Of a stretch of DNA of 64,000 nt, positions 1 through 11,710 are shown in pieces. Position numbers and translations under genes: made by a program. The DNA comes from Mangifera indica. Its lineage: Eukaryota > Streptophyta > Magnoliopsida > Sapindales > Anacardiaceae. The stretch spans positions 4,960,001 through 5,024,000 of the forward strand of contig NC_058152.1 in NCBI RefSeq assembly GCF_011075055.1, in the 5' to 3' direction. The notes under the pieces were generated by a model, which ran no database searches, had not been told where the DNA came from, and saw only the letters and a list, made by a program, of their open reading frames with translations. Every line of letters begins with the position of its first letter. Position 1 is the first letter of the stretch.

Positions 1-2082
1 TCTTGTTTTGTGAAGACCTCACATCATGAAGAGTATCTTTGTGTCAAGGTAGGATATCTTTCTCCCGTAGTTCTATCTTTTATGACAAATGCCTGCTGAT
101 CACAGTTAGTCCAGATACATCATAAACTAATGACAGTGGCAATGCAAGATGCTGCAACATGAAAACTGAAATATGCAATATTTTTCCATAAGTTTCATGG
201 GGATAATAGTTTTTCCTTGCTAAGTAAATTGTGGCTTGTAGTTTTAAAATATCTCATTGAAGTTAAAAGAGAGAAATTTTATCTGGTTATTTTTTTAAAA
301 GATAAAAGTTTGGGTGCTTGGTCAGGAGAGTTGTTTCAATTGCAATTCTGGTGTTCTGACAGGTGACAAATGTTGAATTAGAAGCATGTGATGCATGAGG
401 AATGTTAACTTACACATCTAGATTTTGGATGCTTTTCTAAGATGAAATGTTCTTGTTTCTGTTCTGTTTCATCTTGAGTATCTGGTCCATTTCATTTGCA
501 TTTGGAGACTTTAACATGTTGATTCAGTGCAAAAGAATTTCTTATCTTAATGGTCTGGATGGCTGAAGTTTAATCCTCATTTGCTGTGTTTAAAGAAGAG
601 ATACATCTGGTGGATCATAATGGTTTCCTTATTTTTTTCACTTCCATGGGATACCAATTCTACTGTACAAGTCATTCATTTCTCTGAGTTTCAGATCTGG
701 AATATTCATTAGTATCTTATCTTATTTAAGTTTCTAGGCTTGTTTGTATGAGACCCTTCTGTTTAAGATCTGTATGTAAGACTTTTTGGTCATAAATCCG
801 TTTCATACATAGAAGATTATGAGATCTGAAATTTCATTTAAAATGATTATGAGATTTTATGTTAGCTTATGAGCGCATCCAAGCATAACTTCATGTAGAA
901 ATTCTCTATGATTTTCTTAAGCAGTGTTGCTCAAAGTTCTCGAAGCGTCTGACTTTTCTTTCATTGTTTCTACCTTAGCTTTGATGTTGTTATGATATTT
1001 CCATCTTCATTTTTCTTCATCTTTTGGCCACCAAAAAAACCTTTACCCATTTAACTGATGGTTTTATTTATCTGCTGCTATATATCCTATTTTAGTTTGA
1101 CAGCCCCCAGATAGACTCATTATTAAGTTTGTGTTTGATTAAACAGGAAGCTATACTGTTGGATCTCCTTAGAGTTATCAGCCATCACAAAGCCCGTCTT
1201 GCTACACCAATCCGCACTGTGCAGAAAATATTTACTGATGGTGACTTGGAAAATGTTCCATTTGCAGATTCCATCTACAACCATCAGGGTATGGCATCTA
1301 ATCGCCCTTTGCTACTAATTGAACCATCATACAAAATCCATGGAGGAGATAAAACAAAATCTCAAACTCGTCCATCACGCTCAAGTGGAGAGCAAGGTGG
1401 TAAGTCTCCACGGCCAACACCTGACATCAGAACAGATGCTAAGATTGGAGGGACTCCGAAATCTGACTCGAAGGCAGATGCAAAGATTGCTGAAACACCA
1501 AATCCAGACACCAGGGAGGACCAAAACAGTGCGGCAGCATCCAATTCTGATCCCAAGGTTGGTGAAAAAGTAACCAAATCAACCTCAAAATCTGTAACCA
1601 AGACAAACTCTAAGGTCCTGGAAATGTCAAGTTCTGGATCCAAAGTTCCCGGATCAGGGTCTGTTAATTCAAGTAAAGACACAAAGATGTCTGAAAGCAA
1701 GCAACCTAAAATTGGAAATCTTGGGAACATGATACAGAATGGAAAGCAAGATAATCCTTCAGTTTCCTCATCAGAGACCCCTGCAGACAAAAGAGGTGGA
1801 TTACAGGAGTCAAAGCAGGAAGGTGATAAGTTGCCAGTCTCACAACAACCTACATCAAGGCCTGCTTTGGAAGAAAACATAGTTCTTGGTGTTGCATTGG
1901 AGGGCTCCAAAAGAACCCTTCCGATAGAGGAAGATATGGTTTCCTCTCAGCCAACAGAGATGAAGGAAATGGCTAGTGCGAGCTGGAATGGAAATGGGTC
2001 TTCAACTAATGAGAAGGAGAGGAAAGATGGTCAAACCCCAACCAGTTCAAGTGCAACAGCAGGTGTCGGTGAGATACGTTAG
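1..2082 (+). CDS. MSL3: Mechanosensitive ion channel protein MSL2/MSL3-like, plastid (3' part)
   Basis: These are the last two exons of a plant MscS-like channel of the plastid envelope, which in Arabidopsis (MSL2/MSL3) relieves osmotic stress and affects plastid shape and division. Exon 1-48 reads in frame 1 and ends in HHEEYLCVK before GTAGGA. The intron is 49-1146 (phase 0, ...AAACAG). The last exon, 1147-2082, starts EAILLDLLRV and contains HHKARLATPIRTVQK and RPLLLIEPSYKI, the conserved segments just after the MscS domain. About 230 residues of Ser/Thr/Lys-rich, low-complexity tail follow, which is usual for plastid MSLs. The stop is TAG at 2080-2082. The N-terminal transit peptide, membrane helices and pore lie upstream of the window. 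MSL2 and MSL3 cannot be told apart here, so the symbol is approximate. Confidence 0.9.
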
Positions 2083-2613
2083 GGTAGTTGCAGATATTAT
2101 GCTCGCATATTTGCATTGCTAACCTATTCCCAGAAATTTACACTGAAGCTGTTTTCTTTTTTAATTCTGTTCTCAAGCAGCCATACACCGTAAATGAGCT
2201 TAGTATATTCTTCATTATCAGTATTTTAACCACTCAGACAATGTACTGGCGAAATTGGTGAACTTGTAGTTCAAAGAATGATAGAACTGAAAAAACATTG
2301 ATAGGCAAGTTCAGCTCTAGTTTTTTGTCCCAAGCAGTTTCACTTCTTAACGAGCACAGCTCAATCAAATTTCCCTTTCTAAAATTATGCATGATCAGCA
2401 AATAATATTCGACATCGCTTGGCCTGAATGTAGACTAACAAACAGTAAATGATCAAAAGCAGTTGGTATGGAACTATATACTTCTATTCTGCTCTGAAAA
2501 TGCAGTTCAAAATATATATCAGACTTTGACAAACACAAACCAATCCTTTTATTGTGCATTCACTGCGTAAAAAAAATAGACACGAAGCCTAATCAGTGGC
2601 TATAGAAGGTATG
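2083..2613. other. Intergenic / shared 3' flank of two convergent genes
   Basis: The stops of the MSL gene (+) and the O-fucosyltransferase gene (-) are about 530 bases apart, so both 3' UTRs must lie here and could overlap. AT-rich sequence with possible poly(A) signals is present on both strands. No further gene was seen. Confidence 0.6.
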
Positions 2614-5600
2614 TTAGAGATGGCACATGCAGTCAGGAGCAGGATATGTGTAAATGGACTGCTTAGTTTTTCTTAATCTGATGTGGCCTTGTCTCTTTTC
2701 ATGTCCTTCAACCACAGCCTGCTCAAACTCTGACCAATTTATGCTTTTGTTTAGGAAGAGTGCTCCCAACAATGCCATGTTAGGCCTTATTGTCTTCCAG
2801 TTCTCATAAGTTCGATGTCCCACCTGCAACATCACAAAAACTTTCACCTTCTGGATTCTTAACTTTTTGAGCTCTCTAATTGTTCAAGAACTGTTTAATT
2901 ATATGAAGTTCTGAGATGGGTATAACACAAACCTGTGCATATATTACAAAGTTCAAAAGACAAGGTGTCAATCGCTATCATTAAACCTAGATTTGAGCTG
3001 AGCTCGTTTCGGGTTCATTCGAACTAAACTTGATTTTGAACTTGAACAATCTCAGTTTGAATCTAATCCTAGTTTCTACTTATCAGTCAATAAGTATGAA
3101 TGAAGTTCAACCTGACGAGATTTGGGTGGGCTCAACCTTCTGCAATTATAAAATGACATTGGAAGGCAAAGTGCAAAGCATATCTCCTCCCAAATTGAAC
3201 CTTATGTTTGGTGATGCACATACCAGAAAACAGCAATAAAACTCACCAGTGCATTATGCATATTTCCTGGAGAAGCAGAGATGAAGATGTCACTGTGCAT
3301 GCTAACATAATAATCTACTGCAGCTAACAAAGAAGCCTTTCCTTTAATCCTTGCCCGTTCCTCAGAAGATGCCAGGCTCTTTTTATCTTCCATAAGTGGA
3401 AACAATCTTCGTAAAGCTGAAATCCTAGCTTCCCCACCATATACCTAAAAGCAGCAGCATTGGCAAATAAAAAGAATATATTAAAATAGAAACATAAATT
3501 CCACTTTTCTAAACATGAAGAAAATGATAGTAACATGGCCAAGCTCAAGTTACATAACGATAAAAGACCTTGTGGGAGGCAAGATAAAGGCGAGTACTGT
3601 TGTCAAAACCCAATGCTGCTAGCAGTAACCCAATTTCTTCTGGAGTCAAAGGGCAACGCCCCTGACTCCTCAACTCTTCATCAGTGAACTGGGAGTTAAG
3701 AAGTCTACCTTGCCAAATCCTTTGCCGGTACCTTGCCAAAGCCAACTTTTCAGCTTTACCCCCACCAAAATCACAGGCTGAATGAGCTGCCATGTCCTGC
3801 ATGTTCACAAGGTAAATGGAAGAGTTCATGGATAGAAAAATTAGAACAAGATGGGTGAATCACCTGTTGAACAATTGTATAAGTGCAAAATCCACAATCA
3901 TTACCATGGTTATGTCAACAGGAAAGCAGGCCTAAAACCTATTGTTAGGAAAGGTGCAATTTACTGATGTCAGCATGTTAACTTTACAACTGGTGTCAAA
4001 AACTTATATGCCCTCCGGTTTCAGTCCAAGATGTAAGAACAGAATGCAAAGCATAATATGAAGGAAAAAATAATGAGCAAATCAGAATCTTTGAAATAAT
4101 CTGGTCCCATTTTTCATATCACACAAGATAAGCTCACAAACTAGATTGTAAAACCACCCCAACTTCAACTCACCCCACCCATTTACCAGTAAGGCTAAAT
4201 CTGTAATAGAATTAAGTCATACCTTATCAAACCGGAGGTGTAGCACAACAAATTTCCATGGCTCTTGTTTGTTATGTGCATCAATATAATCCATCAAATG
4301 GCCATTTCCAAGCACTCTATTTTTGCTTGAAGGATACCTTAAGCGGTTGACAAGGGCATCTCCCAGTTCTCTAACATGAGGAACAAAAATCAATGCTTGA
4401 AAATTTGCTCTACAGCGTAGCCGTTGGATGTCCATTGGCAAGTTGTCAAAAGTCAGACGGTGAGAGAATGGAGAAATCGCAGCAATCCCATAACTGGAAC
4501 ATACAAAATGTTACAGATCTCAGAAATGACAAAGATAACAAGCTAAAACTTCACAATTACCCTGGATCTTTGGACATCCCAGAAAATAACTGGGGCCCAC
4601 ACACAAATCTGCATAATGGTACCATTGAGGGGAGAATATTGAATTTAACTAATATTTTCGGAGAATGAGAACTTTTAAAACAAAAATATATAGAACTTAT
4701 CTTGTAAAGAAAAAATATTTAACAAAAACACAAGAAAGATACTGGATTTGATAACACTAATAAAATAATTGGCCTAAAATTTTCTAACAATACAACTACG
4801 CGTCCAAAACAAGTAGTTCTGGTAACTTAACTACCAACCTCTGTAGTACAGGCAAGACATTCTCTAGATACCAGTTAGCTGAAGCATGAACAGGAGCTGT
4901 CTTGATTCTGGTAGCTCGAATAGCTGTGGCATAATACTCTCTTGTGCTCCAAAAATATTCATCAGGGAGCTCTTTTACAATAGAAATATCATCTTTTAAT
5001 ACATGAATAAAATGGTCCACATCAAATATATCCATGAAGGAGCTGCAGGTGAAAGTAAGCATCATTAGAGTGACACCGTCCCCGAATGACAAAAGGAAAA
5101 TCATGTACAATTAATTTAAAAAACCAAACAAGAAAGTAGGGGTTACTTCCACAAGAATTACCTTGAGTCCTGCCAAACAGGATTTACCTCAAGGTGTGGG
5201 ATCACAAGCGTTGCATTCAGTATTTTTGCAACAGCAACTGCATCACATATCTATGAGGAGGAGATGATTAAGGCCACTATTCATTAAACAAAAAAAAAGA
5301 CTACACATTTGAGTGAGTATTTTCTTAAGTTTTTCAACAACAGCTAAGTGACTGCAATATTAATTCAATATTATACAAGATTTTTATTCGTAAACACCCT
5401 TGGCATTTCAAGGTATCCAGGAAAGAGATTTATTATGATCTCCATGTACCTACCCCCATTCTCTGCTGGTTTAACCCTCCATCAAGAAATACTTGGATGT
5501 ATCCCTGAGATTTCTCTGGTAATGCTGCTCCAAATAATGGCATGTGCATCCAAGGCCAATCAGAATCATTAACAAGAAAAATGAGAAAAATTAGTAAAGC

Positions 5601-7983
5601 AAAAACATTTATATTACAACTTTAAGCTTCATTACTCAATTGGAATATTAAATAATTACAGAAATCCAACTTATATGGTAACCTCATTTCTTGTTACTTA
5701 CATAGGGCTTTTGGAGATCCAACACATGGTCTCCATCCTTGATCAACCAAAGGAACCCAGAGATCAGATTGCTTTCCAGTTGCCTGAAAGAGATACAGAG
5801 AGGGAAACCAAAGAAGGGATTTTTTCAAGTGAAACAAAAGTATATGAAGGAAAAATACAGACACCACTTGAAAGACCTTCACTTACATACTCGCGCTGCA
5901 AAGCACCCTTGAATAAAGGTAAGTGCCTTGGCTTTGAAGCATTTGGATCCTGCACAATAATAACTTTTCAATAAAATAGTAAAATTACACAGAAACAGTA
6001 AGCTTCACAGATATGGTGCCAAACCAACATTGAATAGTTACAGGCACATTCTGTTGTACATGAATATGTGCATTATTTTGAAAAATGCATGCCAAATCAG
6101 AGAGCACAGAAGTGGCATACACACCAATAGGAAGGTGAATATTACTTCATTGAATTGAACAACCCAACATTAAAACACATTAGCCTGGTAAGTTAAGTAC
6201 ATCCATAAAATCTTTCCAGGAATTACAAAGTGAAATGTTTTGTGATGTGTATCATCAGAGCAAAAATACTACTACAAATAACTTTTCCATCTCTTGCACC
6301 CATGGTGCAAGGATCCACCACCACTCTAACTCACTTATATGCAGACACTTCCAGATGTCATTTGGGTTTGTGCAGAAAAACTAGCTTCCAAGATGATACA
6401 ATCTTGAGTGCCATCGTTATGATCATGCCAGTTATCTTTGTCCATGTTTTATAGCCATCTCATAAATAGTGACTTATTCATGAACAATACTCCTATATTA
6501 GTATAACATAAAGAAATCAATCAGATGGAAACATATGATTGCATCGTTACTAAACAACACGCTTAGACACGTGCTCAGTAGACTGTCACTCACTTTTTGC
6601 AGCTGCAAAGCACTCTTAAGTAGAGGTAAGTGCCTAGGTTTTGGAGCATTCCATTCCTGTACAAAACAATCAATTTATCAAACAAAGTAGAACGTGACTT
6701 TGGATATCAGAGAGTAATCAATGGAAATGTGCATATAGCTATACATGAAATGAGCATTCATTTTTCCAAAATATATTTATCTTATTTAATACATATGGAC
6801 TCAGGTTGTCCATGGAAGACAAAGCTAAATAATTTCTGATTCTAATGCTAAGTGCAACAATAATAAAAAATTGCTTTTTTTTTTTTTTGGCCTGACATAG
6901 AAACATGGATATTTCTTAAGGACTTCCAAATGTAAATTGAATTTATTTTCAGGAAAACAGCTACCAGGATTTACGGTGTTGGGCATGATTATCACTAAGA
7001 TGAAAGCATTATAAATAAAAAAAATTGTGATGTCCATGCTCAGAGCAAAGATACCACCCCAAATGACTTTATTGCCTTAAGTGACCAAAGGAGAAATTCA
7101 GGGTGTTCCAGATGTCAGTCAGGCTTCTTGTGGGGAAAACAGCTTCCAAGTTATTTTGTGTGCGCATCATAGCCTTCTTAGTTAGTTATTAAACAAATTT
7201 GATTTGAAAGAAAACATTCCTAAACCACAATTAGCATGATCATTTATGATCAATGCAATCGCAACCATTCCACCCATCCTAACAGGTTTCCCCCTTTACG
7301 CATTTAAATCATCTTTTCCTGCCTTCTAATTTCCAGCACATAAGAACAAGGAACAACTTTTATGAACCATAAACTAACCCAAAACCCCAAAAACGAATGG
7401 TGTCAAGAAAGCCCAGCCAAGTAAAGTCGAATAATTCAACTTACCAAACCCACATAGTAACCAATCAACGAAATCCAACTTGTCATAAATATAACAAAAC
7501 CTCATCTCAACTTGTCCCACACTACGATTAAATTTACACCCAGCAATTAAAAAGCTCGACTTTCCCCAATCATGTGTTGACAATTTACACTAATCTTTTC
7601 TGTCTATTTCAAGTAACCATCCATACTTTTAACGTAAAAGTTCCATTTTCATTCCATCACTTCACTAGATATAGGACCATAATTTCTATTATATATGAGA
7701 GAAACAATAAGTAACTGAGATAATATATCCCCAAGCAGCCAAGCTTCATTAGGCTAAAAAAAAAAATTTTTTAAATTACTCGTTCGCATTAGAACAAAAT
7801 AAGAAGCATACATAGAAAGGAAAAAAAGCATACCGAGAACTTAGAAGGGGAAGCATGGCTTAATGGACTGAACAAACTAGGCAATAAAACTGGAAAAAGA
7901 AGCACCAAAAGCCCCGCAAGAGCTCCTCCTCTTTCAGTCTGATAACCGTAAGAAATCTTGTAGTGAAACTTCATTGTCCCCAT
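2614..7983 (-). CDS. O-fucosyltransferase family protein (GT106-like), complete, 11 exons
   Basis: This is a type II Golgi-type membrane glycosyltransferase of the plant O-FucT/DUF246 family, some members of which are RG-I rhamnosyltransferases. Reading down the minus strand the exons are 7983-7834, 6656-6594, 5949-5887, 5783-5702, 5527-5454, 5250-5162, 5042-4839, 4493-4223, 3796-3569, 3444-3247 and 2823-2614. All junctions are GT-AG and keep frame, giving 543 residues. Exon 1 (MGTMKFHYK...) encodes a hydrophobic signal anchor. Family motifs follow in order: GYIQVFLDGGLNQQRMG, ICDAVAVAK, SPFSHRLTFDNLP, HLRFDKDMAAHSACDFGGGK, CPLTPEEIGLLL, SASPGNMHNALVGHRTY and the C-terminal YTYPAPDCMC. Exons 2 and 3 are duplicates of each other, whereas related genes normally have one copy. 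Exon 5 has a GAGCAG tandem acceptor. The start is the first ATG of exon 1. The substrate cannot be told from sequence. Confidence 0.93.
5887..7160 (-). repeat. Tandem duplication of an internal exon plus flanking intron
   Basis: Exons 5887-5949 and 6594-6656 of the O-FucT gene are both 63 bases and phase 0. They match at about 46 of 63 bases and 13 of 21 residues, and both contain KPRHLPL. The introns upstream of them (in gene direction) also match: near 6234-6400 and 7024-7155 both copies have a TTGTGATGT...CAGAGCAAA block and later a TTCCAGATGTCA...AGCTTCCAAG block. The duplicated unit is therefore about 0.7-0.8 kb. Divergence suggests it is not recent. Confidence 0.85.
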
Positions 7984-8093
7984 ATCACAAACTGTGTAAA
8001 AACACACAAACACAACCAAGAAAATTGAGCTCTAATGTTAAAGAAAAGCAACCACCAGCATAAATGATCACATGCATCAAACACATTGTCAAG

Positions 8094-8112
8094 CTCTCTC
8101 TCTCTCTCTCTC
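8094..8112. repeat. (CT)n / (GA)n simple repeat upstream of the O-FucT start
   Basis: A run of about 9.5 CT dinucleotides lies roughly 110 bases upstream of the O-FucT ATG; it reads GA on the coding strand. Such tracts are common in plant 5' UTRs and core promoters, so it probably marks the transcription start region. Confidence 0.6.
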
Positions 8113-8347
8113 CATATCATTTCCAACTCTGTTTGTGTCACTGTCTTTAAGGCATTTAGTACACCTGTGAAACTGCAGTTGGCCCCTTATACTCCAATTA
8201 TTCCACTTAAAAAGGGGCCTAGAGGTAAAACACAAGAGTTTAAAGATTTTGTACGTTAACCTTGGAAAAAACTGGCAACGAGGGTGTTGTCTTGAACCGT
8301 TGTTTGATTTTGCCCACATGTTTTGAAATCATTGAGGGTAATTTTTT

Positions 8348-8979
8348 GGCCAAACAACTTGCTTCCACTCAATGAATGTTATTTTTTCAAGTTTATATTC
8401 TTTTTTAAAAATTTTATTTATCTATATATAAATAATTAAATTTATTTATTTTAAAAATAAAATTATTATTTTATATATAATATTAAAAATAAATTTATAT
8501 TTTATTTTATTTTTTTTATAAACTTTAAAACGACCTATTTTCTTTTTATACTAAGTTTAAAAAAAATAATATTTCCCCCCTAGGTTTAGTTTTCAAACTT
8601 TTGCTTCATCTCTAAACACTCTCGATAAAGTTTTTTATCTTCACAACTTTAATCAATATCGATTAGAGATCCAAATGAGAGGAAAGAGATCGTCAGAGAT
8701 AGAGAAAGGGCTAAAGGGAAAGGTTATCGGTAATGACATTAAAGATAATATCGGAGTTTAAAAACTAAATCCTAAAGGATAAATGTTATTTTTAAAAACT
8801 TGATTTAAGGGTAAAATAGTTAGTTTTTAGAATTTAAGAGAAAAAAATAAATAAAATTTTAAGAGATTAGGATTTTGTAAACTTTAATCGTTCATGAGTG
8901 GATAAATAAAATTTTTAAAATTAAATGATAAAAATTTTAAAAAAATAGGATATTTTGAGTGGAAATAAGTCCTTGGGCC
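8348..8979. mobile_element. Foldback MULE-type MITE, GGCC family, copy 1
   Basis: Left end GGCCAAACAACTTGCTTCCA and right end (reverse complement) GGCCCAAGGACTTATTTCCA form the tips of imperfect inverted repeats that run deep into the element. The flanks TAATTTTTT and TAATTTGTC match at 7 of 9 positions, consistent with an aged 9-bp target duplication of a Mutator-type insertion. No coding capacity. It lies just upstream of the O-FucT gene. Confidence 0.7.
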
Positions 8980-9437
8980 TAATTTGTCTGTGGTAAAGTA
9001 GAGAGATCCGAATGGATTGGGCATTTGCATGTTGCTTTTTTAATTAAAGTTTATAGCTTTTCTCTGACGACCGACAATCACAGTGTAACTTACAATTACA
9101 GAGAGAGTGCATGGACCATAGAATCAAAGTAGGGTGGCTGGATTGTGACATGGATCCTGACTCCTGATAACGATAGCCATGGATGGTTACATTGTAACTA
9201 ACATGAATGATTGTATGATTTGGGACATCATTTTGATATAATCACATACATCTTCACAAAAAAATTTCACATGTGAGGGCTGCATTTGGACGAGAAATAA
9301 TAACTAAATATTATTCTTTAAAGTTTTATTTGAATTCATCTTTATAAATAAAAATAAATTAGAGATATAAACTTTTGATTATTTATTTGTCCACTTAACA
9401 CAAGTAAACATTGTGGTTATATGATACAATGTTATGA

Positions 9438-10292
9438 AATTTTAAAGGCCAAAGGGACTTATTCCTTCCCAAATTTTAACGCATTTCCAAACACCTATTT
9501 GCGAAGTTTCAAAAACCTAAATACCTACCCATCATTCAACTTCTATTAAATTTTAAAATTAGTTATAAGGGTAAAACTATTATTTTATCATTAATATTAA
9601 AATTAATAAAATTACATCTTATTTTATTCTTTTAGCTTTAAAAAGTAACAATTTTTTCTTATCCAAAAGTTTGAAAACTTGCAATTTTTCTCTTAAGGTT
9701 TGATTTTTTTTCAAATCCAAATATCACTCTAGGAAGGTTGTCGGCCAGCCTTCCCACCACCTTACTCTTTGGTGGTTTTCCAATGTGGAAACCATCAAAA
9801 AGCTGACCAAAATGGTCAGCAACATTACATAGACGTCACACAAATCTGTGCGATGTCATATGGATCTGTGCAACAATCGGTCGCCTATGCATTAATCGAA
9901 CAAAGATCTGTGCAATATCGTTGACCACTTTGGTCGATTTTTTAGTGGTTTCCACATCAGGAAACCACCAGAGAGGAAGTTGGTGGGAAGGCTGGCAGAC
10001 GACCTTCTTGAAGTGATCGCAAGATCTGGAAAAATCAAACCCTAGAGGGAAAATTACAAATTTTCAAACTTTTGGTTAAGGAGAAATTATTAATTTTTTA
10101 AAATAAGAGGAAAGAGATATAACTTTATTAATGTTAATATTAATAGTAAAATGACGGTTTTGTTCTTAAAACTAACTGAAAATTTTAATGGAAGTTAGAT
10201 GATAAGTAGGTATTTGGATTTTTGAAACTCTGTGAGTAGTTGTTTGGAAATGCACTAAAACTTGGGGAATAAGTCTTTTGGCCAATTTTAAA
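9438..10292. mobile_element. Foldback MULE-type MITE, GGCC family, copy 2, with perfect 9-bp TSD
   Basis: The element is 9447-10283, flanked on both sides by AATTTTAAA (9438-9446 and 10284-10292). The tips are GGCCAAAGGGACTTATTCC and, on the other strand, GGCCAAAAGACTTATTCC. The complementary arms run almost to the centre: for example GGCCAGCCTTCCCACC near 9743 pairs with GGTGGGAAGGCTGGC near 9983, so the transcript would be one long hairpin. Nine-base duplications are characteristic of Mutator-like transposition. No reading frame. Confidence 0.88.
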
Positions 10293-11274
10293 TTCTGAAA
10301 CAATGGTTAAAGACAAAGGGATTAAGAGTCTGCCATTGCATTGTGCCAAGGGATAAACATTAGGAGTAGGGTTGAATTCGAAGTAAGTTTATTCAAATTC
10401 AACTGCATTTGAACAAAAGTATAATTGAAAACTGATCACAAGTTTGAATTCGAGTTTGACATATACGAACCCCAACCCAAACCTAAACTAAAATATATTA
10501 AAAGAAATTTAAAGTATACCATACAAGTCACAAGAGAACCAAATTTGAGCAAATAAGTTCGACTTGTCTACAAGAATTCGAGCTGAACACAAATTCTTGA
10601 TCGATAAAACGAGTTAAACATGAACAAGTTATTCTCTAGGCTCAACAAATCTAAGCTGAGTCTGAGCTAAGCCTCCCCAAAAACGAGTAGAAAATGAGTT
10701 TCATCATGTTTGGGTTTGGTTTGATTTGAATCCAACCCTCATAGGGAGGACCGAATTGCAATTTGAATTGCAAACACTATTTTTATAATAATAAAATTAT
10801 ATATATATAGTTTTGAATACGCAATTAGATACATATATGTTAATTATGTATTCAATTATGTTTTTAAAATTGTATACACATAACATTGTATTTTTTTATA
10901 ATTTTGTATTTAACAAATTTTTTTTATATTAAAAACATATGTATAATACTTGGATAGGACAAGGGACAAAGTTCCATGAGTTAATGAAGTAATCAAGATG
11001 AATTTAGGGTTAATATTAATAGTTTTGTTATTTTAAATGCCAAAGTTTATGTGACCGGGCAATGGGTCAATGGCACTCCAAAGGTAACCTTGTCCTCCCT
11101 CCATCTTTGAAGAACTTCCCTCATCGGTCTTAATTAATTGATGACTTTCTTCCATGTGAATGACTGATTTAATCTTATCAAATTGATTAATGACAAAGCC
11201 ATACATTTTATTCTCAAAGTATTAACAATCACACCATTAAAGTTCCCTTCAATTTAAAAATTAATGGTGCTTTA
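10293..11274. other. Intergenic, degenerate repeat
   Basis: About 10360-10735 is an old repeat full of TTGAATTCGAG- and GAGCTGAAC-like words, related in style to 15860-16640 and 43250-43690. The rest is AT-rich with no gene seen. Confidence 0.4.
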
Positions 11275-11710
11275 GGTTTAGATTATGTTTTATTATCAAA
11301 ATTAAAATATTATTTAGAAGAGTATTAGGTATAAATAATTATTATGTTTACTTAGAGATGATAAAAAAATCTAGTATATTATTTTACTTAAATACTTTTA
11401 GATGTAATTATTTTAAAATATCTATTATGTTACTTGTTATATCAATTGAAAATGAAATTATTTTTGTCTTAAAAAATTAATAAATAAGAATATAATTATA
11501 ATAAAATCAAAATTACTTTGATAATCTTTTAATAAATAAAGTAAAAATGATAATCAAAATTATTTTTTATAATACTAATCACATTATCATTCATAATAAA
11601 ATATTATCAAAATTTTTTATTATCTTATAACAAAATAAAATAATATCAATAATAAAAAATAAATTATCAAAATAATTTGTTTAATACAATGAAACAAATA
11701 CCCTCAAAAA
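11275..11710. repeat. AT-rich dispersed repeat (shared with ~30000, ~44935 and ~45390)
   Basis: Shared words such as GGTATAAATAATTATTATGTTT, TATATTATTT(A/C)A(C/T)TTAAAT and ATAATAAAATCAAAATTACTTTGATAAT recur in order in the copies near 30000-30490 and 45390-45870, and inverted at 44930-45388. It is non-coding and probably an old non-autonomous DNA transposon family. The termini are not clear enough to assign a superfamily. Confidence 0.55.

Noticed and set aside
1362..1910. A 182-codon open frame on the minus strand
   Set aside because: It lies wholly antisense to the low-complexity last exon of the MSL gene. Its composition mirrors that exon and no family motif is seen.
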